This document shows, piece by piece, positions 1-6,805 of a DNA stretch of 22,896 nucleotides. Origin of the DNA: a virus; the IMG/VR virus record IMGVR_UViG_3300046543_000407, positions 1 to 22,896 of that record; one strand, 5' to 3'. The first letter of the stretch is position 1. Every line of letters starts with the position of its first letter. The notes beneath the pieces are model-generated. The model ran no database searches, was not told where the DNA came from, and was given only the letters and a program-made list of their open reading frames with translations. The position numbers and the translations under genes are program-made.

Positions 1-1
1 A

Positions 2-1960
2 ACCATAAGCAATACGTGGATCTACTGGACTGGCACTGCTATTAAGTTTGCTCCTCTTGCTCCTTACCCAATTACTGACGGTCTTATTAGTTACTTTCCC
101 AATCTGGCTCCAGTATACGATCTGAGCTATGACGACTTTGTGTTTGACTCGACCTCCAAGGATTCGGACCCAATCACCTTTGAGAGACTAGATCCTCGTG
201 ACGGTTATAACCGTGTTGAGATAGACTGTCTGGATCGGAACAACTACTATGACTCCAACCCTCAGTACTGGGAGGATCTTGGATCAATTCAAGACTACGG
301 GTTATTGCAGTCTCAGGTAGTGTCCGCTAGCGAGATATGCGATCCTAACGTGGGCAAGATCATTGCTACCCTTGTCGGTCAACGCCTGACTACAATTCGC
401 AATACCTACTCATTTAAGTTGGGGTATTCCTACATCCTGCTTGAGCCCGGAGACCTTCTTACTATAACCGATCCTAACCTTGGCATCAACAAACTCCCCA
501 TACGCATTACAGAGGTTAGCGAGGACGATAAGGGCAATCTGGATATTAAGGCAGAAGAATTCCCCTGGGCTGTAGGTCCTACTCTACACAGTACACCTGT
601 TTTGGTAGGCATCCCGAACCAGCCGTCATCGACATTCGATCCTGGCATTGATCAGTATGCCGATCCTGGTAATGTTAATCAGCCTATGATCGTCGAACCT
701 CCAGCTAGCGTTACTGGAGGACCTCCCGAGATCTGGATAGGTGCATCTGGGGGCTCGAACTGGGGTGGGGCAACGGTCTATCTCAGCATCGACGGGTTGA
801 ACTATGCGAACGTAGGAAACATAACCTCATCTACCGCACAGGGACACTTAACGGCTGCTCTGCCTGCAGGAACTGCTGATCCAGATACTACACATACAAT
901 CTCAGTGGATATGACTATCAGTGGGATGGATTTGCCTACTGGCATTACCCATACTGATGCCGATCAGGGAACGACAGCGAGTCTCATTGACGATGAAGTT
1001 CTGTCATGGGGTACTGTCACACCGACTGGGAGTATGTCATACAATCTGACCTACTTGCGTAGAGGCATATACAGTTCTGCGAATGCAGCTCACGTTAGTG
1101 GGGCCGTGTTCTCACGCATCGATCCTGGCGTGGTCCTGAAGTTCAATCTCCCAAGCCAGTGGATAGGCGTTCCAATCCACGTCAAGCTGACTAGCTTCAA
1201 TACGTTCGGTCTGAATACACAGGACATCTCCACCGTCGTAGACTACGTGTACACTCCAGCAGGCGTAGCTTACACGATCAATCCTCCTACAGCTGCTACT
1301 CTGACTGCGTCTCATGTCACTCAGTCTGACGGTACTTCTTGGCTAGCGATGAACCTAAGCTGGACTGGATCTACTGGTCCGTCTCTAGGAAGTTATGAGG
1401 TGCAGATATCTGGTGATGGCGGGACGACTTGGACGGCAGCAGATAATACTACTGGTCCTACTGCTACCTATTTCCAGTTCTCTCCTGCTACACCTAGTAC
1501 AAACTATCAGGGTCGTGTTAGAGCAGTAAGTACTAACGGTCTAGCGATGAGTGCTTGGTCTACAAGCTCTGTAGTGAACTCTGGCTCGGCTCCTTCGTAC
1601 ACCAACAAGTTCTCTCCTTACTACAGCTTGCAGGCGAGGAAGCCCTTAGCCAGCGAGATCCTATTCAGTCTCCCCATAGGCTTCAACGTTCAGTTCCCTG
1701 CTAACTTTAGCGGCAGCCGCGGTGATGTAGATACTACAGCTGCGGCATCTACAGTTAACCTCTCTGTTCGCCAGAACGGTTCTAATGTAGGGACTATCAC
1801 ATATGCTGCGAGCACCTCAGGGCGCAACGTAGCTACGTTCACTACGGTAGGAGGGTTAGCTTTGAACCTTATTGCAGGTGATGAGCTATCTGTAGTAGCC
1901 CCTACTACTCCTGACACAACGTTCTTAGGGTTCAGCTTCTCTCTGGAAGGTCTGAGGTAA
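2..1960 (+). CDS. Tail-tip / host-specificity protein (GTA-like phage tail protein), 5' end outside window
   Basis: The reading frame is open from base 2, so the protein starts upstream; the GTG at 140 is internal. The visible 652 residues begin with a segment typical of the C-terminal half of phage and gene-transfer-agent tail-tip proteins. It has an aromatic-rich stretch (YNRVEIDCLDRNNYYD), then a YGLL segment, a conserved helix (ATLVGQRL) and LLEPGDLLTITDP. A fibronectin type III-like module lies at about bases 1284-1580. The C-terminus is a beta-sandwich ending AGDELSVVAP...FLGFSFSLEGLR, a pattern common at the ends of phage tail appendage proteins. Such proteins form the distal tail hub and carry receptor-binding modules. 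It is the first gene of the rightward late module and ends 6 bases before the next. The family call is from remembered motifs; the host-recognition role is inferred. Confidence 0.8.
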   Translation, partial: TISNTWIYWTGTAIKFAPLAPYPITDGLISYFPNLAPVYDLSYDDFVFDSTSKDSDPITFERLDPRDGYNRVEIDCLDRNNYYDSNPQYWEDLGSIQDYGLLQSQVVSASEICDPNVGKIIATLVGQRLTTIRNTYSFKLGYSYILLEPGDLLTITDPNLGINKLPIRITEVSEDDKGNLDIKAEEFPWAVGPTLHSTPVLVGIPNQPSSTFDPGIDQYADPGNVNQPMIVEPPASVTGGPPEIWIGASGGSNWGGATVYLSIDGLNYANVGNITSSTAQGHLTAALPAGTADPDTTHTISVDMTISGMDLPTGITHTDADQGTTASLIDDEVLSWGTVTPTGSMSYNLTYLRRGIYSSANAAHVSGAVFSRIDPGVVLKFNLPSQWIGVPIHVKLTSFNTFGLNTQDISTVVDYVYTPAGVAYTINPPTAATLTASHVTQSDGTSWLAMNLSWTGSTGPSLGSYEVQISGDGGTTWTAADNTTGPTATYFQFSPATPSTNYQGRVRAVSTNGLAMSAWSTSSVVNSGSAPSYTNKFSPYYSLQARKPLASEILFSLPIGFNVQFPANFSGSRGDVDTTAAASTVNLSVRQNGSNVGTITYAASTSGRNVATFTTVGGLALNLIAGDELSVVAPTTPDTTFLGFSFSLEGLR

Positions 1961-1966
1961 CAAGCT

Positions 1967-2617
1967 ATGACCGGATATACAGACTACTGGGCTAGAAAGA
2001 TCCAGGATCACTCTACTGGAAAGACAGCTATTGGGAGTGCCCCAGTAGTCTCGGTAGGCCTGTTTACTGCTGTAGGTACGGATGCAGGAACTGGCTTTAC
2101 GGAGGTTAGCGGTGGGGCTTATGCCCGTGTTACAACGAGCGGCGCGAACTGGAATGCCAGTAGCGGATCTGCTCCTGCCATTACCTCTAACCTGAACGAT
2201 CTTGTCTTTCCGACCGCTAGCGCTGGCTGGGGAACGATCCTAGGTCTAGGTGGCTTTGATGCGAGCTCTGCCGGCAACCTATTATGGTGGGACTATTTGG
2301 GGAACTTCACATGGCTACCCTTTACTTGCAACCTGGCTAGTCCAGGCGTACTAGTATCTCCTGCACACGGGTTCGCAAATGCCGACTCGGTAATTGTGAC
2401 GGCCGAGTATGGAGGGGTACTTCCTACTACAGGAGGATCTTGGGCTGGAACTCTAACGGTAGCAGGTGTTACAACCGATACATTCAACGTAGGGGTAAAC
2501 ACTACCGGATCGGGCAATGGATCGATTCGAAAGATATCTCCTGTGGCTGTATCCTCTGGGCAGGCACCTACACTGACAGGCGGTACTCCAGGCAGCCTAA
2601 TCCTATCACTCGCATAA
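1967..2617 (+). CDS. Small tail-fibre family protein
   Basis: 216 residues. The N-terminus (YTDYWARKIQDHSTGKTA, then VVSVGLFTA, then TEVSGGAYARV) matches a widespread phage tail-fibre/appendage family whose members start with a short helix ending in DH..G. That is followed by a beta strand reading VALFTA and the segment GTEVSGGGYAR. About 65 residues near the middle (from NLASPGV to GSIRKI) look like an inserted beta module, containing AHGFANADSVIVTAEYGG, which resembles small domains found repeatedly in virion proteins. This makes it longer than the usual 120-150 residues. It sits directly behind the tail-tip gene and ahead of two larger virion proteins, consistent with a structural tail component. 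A TGAGGT-like Shine-Dalgarno lies in the end of the preceding gene. Confidence 0.7.
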   Translation: MTGYTDYWARKIQDHSTGKTAIGSAPVVSVGLFTAVGTDAGTGFTEVSGGAYARVTTSGANWNASSGSAPAITSNLNDLVFPTASAGWGTILGLGGFDASSAGNLLWWDYLGNFTWLPFTCNLASPGVLVSPAHGFANADSVIVTAEYGGVLPTTGGSWAGTLTVAGVTTDTFNVGVNTTGSGNGSIRKISPVAVSSGQAPTLTGGTPGSLILSLA

Positions 2618-2628
2618 GGAGACCGGCT

Positions 2629-4125
2629 GTGGCATACTTCTTTGCCGACAGTTTTGACCTCTACGCAGCTAATGCTGACATGAATAACTACTGGGACTCA
2701 GGAGTGTCGACGGGGTTCTTTACTATGGGCACTCCTGGACGTTTCGGTACTAGTCAATATGTCAATATCTCCGCTGGCAATACTGGCACAATGTGGTTCG
2801 GTAAGTCTAGTGGCGTGAACGACTCCGTGCATCATGTTGTATGCTCTTTCCGGCAGACATCAGCGCTGTCTGGAACTAACATAGGCATCAACTTCCAGTT
2901 ACAGGATGGTACTACAGCTCAATGCTCAATCTGTTTTCGTCAGGACGGTGCGATCCTACTAACGTCAGGCAATCCAGCAGGAACCGTTCTAGCTACTTAT
3001 ACTGGAGCCGTAACAGTTGTGAACTTCTGGTACGGGTTTGAGTTTGAGGTAGTGATCAGTAATACAGTAGGATCGTTTACGGTTCGTAAGAACGGTAATA
3101 CATCGGCTGACTTTACAGCAACAGGACTGAACACTCGAGGTGGGACAGCAAACAACTACGCAAACCGTATGGCTGTCAATTCCTACAACGGTGTCGCTTC
3201 TCACAATCTTGACGACCTCATCTGGCGCTCCGATGCTTCTAGCGTGCCGTGGATGGGTGATGTCCGCTGTTATGTTAGGATGCCCGCGAGCGACGTAAGT
3301 GTACAGTTCTCGAGAACGCCTACTAGTGTCTTGTCGCTGGCGTTTCCTGGGGGCTCGAGCGGTGCATTAGCAGCGAACGTTATACGATTCGCTCCTACCT
3401 TAGCGACAATGGGAGGCCAGCTAGCGAGTTTGTCTTTTAACTCCAGTGCTGGAGTGACTGGACACGTTAAGATGGCACTCTACGATAGTGCCGGATCAGG
3501 AGGTGGTCCAGGAGCATTACTAGCCGTCTCGTCAGAGCTCGTCAATCCAGGATCAGGACTTCTTACGTTTCCTGTCACTGGAGGACCTAACATATTACGA
3601 GGGACGACTTACAACGTAGCACTATGGTCTGATATCTCTATTACAGCTGCCGCCAGTAATGCTCTTTCTGGTTCTTTCCTGAATCTAACTTACACAACAT
3701 CCTTTCCTTCTACCGGAGTAGGATTCACATCAGCTGGAATGTTTATCGGCAGTTTCGGTATGAACATAACGTCGACTAACTCTGGTTGCGTAGCAGATCC
3801 TCAGCAGGATGGTTCTGCTACCTACGTCTACGACTCTAATCCTGGCGACGCAGACTTCTATGGATTAGCTAGTATAGGTATAGCTCCAGCTAGCGTTGTT
3901 GCAGTTACCACCAGAGGCTACATGCAGAAGAGTGATGCAGGAGGCCGTACTGCATCAGTTCAGCTTAAGAGTGGGGCTACAACTGTCGCTACTCCTACAC
4001 TCTCGCTTAGTGCATCGGGTTGGCAGTGGACGTGGCGTAACGATCTTACTAACCCGAATACGGGCTCGGCCTGGACTCAAGCAGCTGTGGACAGTATCAA
4101 CGTCGGACCTCTGGTAGTGAGTTAA
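2629..4125 (+). CDS. Beta-rich virion protein (lectin-like N-terminus), probable tail appendage
   Basis: The frame is open further upstream, but GTG 2629 is the chosen start. It lies just after the stop of the preceding gene and behind a good Shine-Dalgarno (AAGGAGA at about 2616-2622). This gives 498 residues. The first 220 (FADSFDLY ... LDDLIWRSD...MGDVRCYVRMP) look like a concanavalin-A/LamG-type beta-sandwich: shape-defining alternation of hydrophobic strands and a closing LDDL segment followed by GDVR, seen in many phage structural proteins. The middle 3306-3780 part is Ser/Gly/Ala-rich beta sequence. The C-terminus (YGLASIGIAPASVVAVTTRGYMQKSDAG...) resembles a recurrent C-terminal domain of tail proteins. 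The binding partner is unknown. Position among tail genes supports a virion role; carbohydrate binding is only an inference from the fold guess. Confidence 0.65.
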   Translation: MAYFFADSFDLYAANADMNNYWDSGVSTGFFTMGTPGRFGTSQYVNISAGNTGTMWFGKSSGVNDSVHHVVCSFRQTSALSGTNIGINFQLQDGTTAQCSICFRQDGAILLTSGNPAGTVLATYTGAVTVVNFWYGFEFEVVISNTVGSFTVRKNGNTSADFTATGLNTRGGTANNYANRMAVNSYNGVASHNLDDLIWRSDASSVPWMGDVRCYVRMPASDVSVQFSRTPTSVLSLAFPGGSSGALAANVIRFAPTLATMGGQLASLSFNSSAGVTGHVKMALYDSAGSGGGPGALLAVSSELVNPGSGLLTFPVTGGPNILRGTTYNVALWSDISITAAASNALSGSFLNLTYTTSFPSTGVGFTSAGMFIGSFGMNITSTNSGCVADPQQDGSATYVYDSNPGDADFYGLASIGIAPASVVAVTTRGYMQKSDAGGRTASVQLKSGATTVATPTLSLSASGWQWTWRNDLTNPNTGSAWTQAAVDSINVGPLVVS

Positions 4126-4128
4126 GCA

Positions 4129-5652
4129 ATGGCAGACTGGTATGTTTCAAGTGCAGCTTGGACTGCTATAGCGCAGTTCGCTGTTAGTGGTGTATACACT
4201 GTTGGTCAGATCGTCCGACCTCTGACGGCACCTTCGTTTAATGCGCAGCATGCATTTCGCTGCACTACAGCTGGAACAGCAGGTGCAGAGCCGAGCTGGA
4301 TCAGTGCAGCATCTAACAACAACACCGTTACTACTGGAGGAGCGACGTTTACTAACGTCAGTGGACAGTCCACTTATGGATGGTCAGCCCCTTCTGGCAA
4401 CATCTATGCCATATCTAGCAACGGAGCTGGAGGTAGTCGAGTAGTAGTCGGAGACAGGATGTTCCTTAGTAGTGACCATACTGAAACTCCTACTACTCCT
4501 ATCTACCAAATTCCTAACAGTGCAAGTTATGGCGTCATCCAACTCATTTCGGTCAACCGAGCTGGTTCTGTACCACCAGTCGCTGCTGACGCCCTATCTG
4601 GAGCTGCTATTGTTGCTACGAACAGTCTGACGTTAGACAATCTCTGCAACTTGCTATGGCAGGGTGTGACTATTACTCTAGGTGGCGCTGGAGGAAATAT
4701 AACCTTTGGCAACAGCAACTACAAGACACATTACTTTAGGAACTGCGCCTTCGTATTCACTACTAGCACTACCAATGCCTTTCTTGGTACGAATAACCCA
4801 ACAAAAGTCACCTTCGATAACACTACAGTGTCATTCAACAATGCAGGTCAGCATTTTGCTCCTTCTAGCTACCCATTCGATTTCCTCTGGATCAATACTC
4901 CTGCTGCTATACCTGGTACTGTACCGACAATTCTGTTTAACTCCAGCACCAACTTGATGGGGACCTTTACTTGCAGAGGTGTAGATTTCAGCGCTGTTAA
5001 CACGACACTATGCTACGGCAGCGGTGGTAGTAACGCCACAAAAGCGTTGTTCGATAGCTGTAGGATCAATTCGGCTGTTGTACGATTAGGTACTGCTGCC
5101 TATGCCAATAGCTCTGACGAGATCGAACTAGTCAACTGCTATGACGGTACTAACTTCCTTGCTGAGCGTCATACTCCGGCTGGCGACGTCACAACAGAGT
5201 TCACGATCACACTAACAGGAGGTGCACAGGATAACGTAGGCACGTTCTCTCACAAGATGATCTCCAGTGCGCGCAGCGATATGTATGCAATGCCGCTCGA
5301 GGGCTTCTGGATGGATGTGAACAATACACTCATTGGAAGCGCTCGTACTGCGACCGTTGAGATCATCTCAAGTGCGAGTCTGAACAACAATGACATTACT
5401 CTACTGCTGGAGTATGAGGGGACAAGCGGGTCGTCTTTGGCTAGCTTCGTAAGCAGTCTAGCATCCCCTCTTACTGCAACAGCCGCCGTCCCTACTTCTA
5501 CCGCGACCTGGAATAGCTCTCCTGCCACTCCAGTTAAACAGCACCTTCAGGTTACCTTCACTCCGTTAGTTGCCGGTCGCGTACGCGGATTGGTTCGTCT
5601 TGGGAAGGTTAGTACTACAGTCTACGTCAATCCGGTTATTACAATCACCTGA
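4129..5652 (+). CDS. Large virion protein, probable beta-helix tail appendage
   Basis: 507 residues, starting 3 bases after the preceding stop. No strong Shine-Dalgarno is visible, so translation may be coupled to the upstream gene. The N-terminus (WTAIAQF...YTVGQIVRPL..P....HAFRCTTAGTAGAEPSW) is a module seen at the front of many phage tail proteins: a carbohydrate-binding-like start with GTAGxxEPxW. The centre is rich in Asn, Thr and Gly with short repeated strands (for example ITFGNSNYKTHYFRNCAFVF and VSFNNAG), suggestive of a right-handed parallel beta-helix as in tailspikes. The C-terminal 120 residues resemble a beta-sandwich. I cannot identify enzymatic residues. Likely a tail appendage exposed on the particle; whether it degrades a surface polymer cannot be judged from sequence alone. 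Confidence 0.6.
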   Translation: MADWYVSSAAWTAIAQFAVSGVYTVGQIVRPLTAPSFNAQHAFRCTTAGTAGAEPSWISAASNNNTVTTGGATFTNVSGQSTYGWSAPSGNIYAISSNGAGGSRVVVGDRMFLSSDHTETPTTPIYQIPNSASYGVIQLISVNRAGSVPPVAADALSGAAIVATNSLTLDNLCNLLWQGVTITLGGAGGNITFGNSNYKTHYFRNCAFVFTTSTTNAFLGTNNPTKVTFDNTTVSFNNAGQHFAPSSYPFDFLWINTPAAIPGTVPTILFNSSTNLMGTFTCRGVDFSAVNTTLCYGSGGSNATKALFDSCRINSAVVRLGTAAYANSSDEIELVNCYDGTNFLAERHTPAGDVTTEFTITLTGGAQDNVGTFSHKMISSARSDMYAMPLEGFWMDVNNTLIGSARTATVEIISSASLNNNDITLLLEYEGTSGSSLASFVSSLASPLTATAAVPTSTATWNSSPATPVKQHLQVTFTPLVAGRVRGLVRLGKVSTTVYVNPVITIT

Positions 5653-5672
5653 TGTAACCCGAACCGAACTGA

Positions 5673-6644
5673 ATGTCCCGCAGCTACTCCATCTCCGCAT
5701 CAAGAGCGGGCATAGGCTCTGTACTACTTACAGAGATAGCCGGCGGAGGGTCATTTAACCTAGCTGATACCGGTACTACTACTGAGTTACCTCCTGCAGT
5801 TCCAGCAGGTCAGAAGAGTCCTGTTCTTTCAGCGTCAAGAGCAGGCATCACTTCTGTTGTAGTAACAGCGGCCAGTGGTGGTACATTTAACGTCGTCGAT
5901 ACAGGTGTAGTCCCAGAAAGCGTTACTACTGCAGAACGAGCCACGCAGGTAAGTGTAGAGGAATGGGTTGTTCCCGTTGCTCTTGCCCAGGTCACTCAGG
6001 TTGCTATCGAAGAGTGGACTAGCTCAGCAGCCTCCCCCTTCATCAACCTTACCGCTAGAGTATCAAGTAGATCTGCAGCTCGATCACTCGTAGCCACTCC
6101 TACCCCACCTCGTAAGGTAGACTTTGTCCTCTCTGCGTCAAGAGCAGGTATAGGCTCTGTAGTACTAGCAGACAACGGTAGTGGCACATACAACATTTCA
6201 GATGTTGGTGTAGTACCCGAGAAGGGCTACACCCCTCTTGGAGTTGGTCTTACTGCGAGAGTATCAAGCAAGTCAGTAGTCCGGTCTAACGTAACTGGCG
6301 TTACCGGGATCATCCACCTTAGTGCAAGGGTGTCGAGCAGATCAGCGGTTCGTCCTCTTCTAGTTGTCCCTGCCACTAGAGCATTCGTTACACAGGTTAG
6401 TACAGAAGAATGGGTCGTTCCAACTCCTTATGCACAGGTCACGCAGGTTAGTATTGAAGAGTGGGTGTCCATCGCTGGTAATCTTCCTATTACTGCTAGA
6501 GTAACAGACAGGTCGTCTGTACGAGCATCAATAATTGAGCATGTAAGCATCAGGTCTAGAGTTACAAGCAGATCATCAGTTCGGCCGAACTTAGTAGCTC
6601 CTGCCGTAGCTACAGGTGATGGTTGGTTATGGGTCCTCACGTGA
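5673..6644 (+). CDS. Repeat-mosaic virion-associated protein of unknown function
   Basis: 323 residues, ATG immediately after an in-frame TGA, so the start is certain if the gene is real; no clear Shine-Dalgarno. The protein is built almost entirely from three short repeated modules in shuffled order. A module of about 35 residues containing SASRAGIGSV and ending DTGVVPE occurs three times. A module containing ARVSSRSAVR occurs five times, with TDRS and TSRS variants. A module containing TQVSVEEWV occurs four times, as two tandem pairs. Repeats of the TQV..E.W type are known to me from the ends of phage structural proteins. It is the last gene before the late terminator. Function is unknown; an elongated fibrous or adhesive virion component is a reasonable inference. 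Its codon use is not obviously different from its neighbours. Confidence 0.65.
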   Translation: MSRSYSISASRAGIGSVLLTEIAGGGSFNLADTGTTTELPPAVPAGQKSPVLSASRAGITSVVVTAASGGTFNVVDTGVVPESVTTAERATQVSVEEWVVPVALAQVTQVAIEEWTSSAASPFINLTARVSSRSAARSLVATPTPPRKVDFVLSASRAGIGSVVLADNGSGTYNISDVGVVPEKGYTPLGVGLTARVSSKSVVRSNVTGVTGIIHLSARVSSRSAVRPLLVVPATRAFVTQVSTEEWVVPTPYAQVTQVSIEEWVSIAGNLPITARVTDRSSVRASIIEHVSIRSRVTSRSSVRPNLVAPAVATGDGWLWVLT

Positions 6645-6659
6645 TGTGACCCTCTCAGA

Positions 6660-6724
6660 GTAGCCCTACAGGCCCGTTTCCTCCCCGGTAGGGTTACAGT
6701 AGGCCTGGCCACCTCCTAGGCCTA
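6660..6724. other. Two tandem hairpins in the convergent intergenic region
   Basis: GTAGCCCTAC (6660-6669) pairs with GTAGGGTTAC (6688-6697), a 10-pair stem with one wobble. TAGGCCT (6700-6706) pairs with AGGCCTA (6718-6724). Neither is followed by a T-run on either strand, so they may act as processing or anti-exonuclease structures next to the terminator at 6743. They lie between the convergent late and early modules. Confidence 0.5.
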
Positions 6725-6742
6725 TTGACGTGCTACAACTTA

Positions 6743-6780
6743 AGGGGAGTTCAGGTCAGATCTGAGCTCCCCTCTTTTTC
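6743..6780 (+). terminator. Intrinsic terminator of the late operon
   Basis: A 12-pair stem (AGGGGAGTTCAG with CTGAGCTCCCCT, one G-T wobble) with a 7-base loop (6755-6761) is followed by CTTTTTC on the + strand. It sits about 100 bases after the last + gene and 30 bases before the end of the convergent polymerase gene. The T-run is only on the + side, so it should stop rightward transcription best. Confidence 0.85.
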
Positions 6781-6805
6781 CTTCCTTCTACTTCACGCCG
6801 CACTG

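Noticed and set aside
2440-2628. Upstream extension of the 2629 gene to 2440
   Set aside because: It overlaps the previous gene in another frame, its translation is Arg/Tyr-rich and unlike the protein that follows, and GTG 2629 has a good ribosome site just after the previous stop.
5700-6600. CRISPR-like or DNA-level tandem repeats in the repeat-mosaic gene
   Set aside because: The repeats are in frame, diverged at DNA level and vary in spacing, so they are protein modules and not an array.
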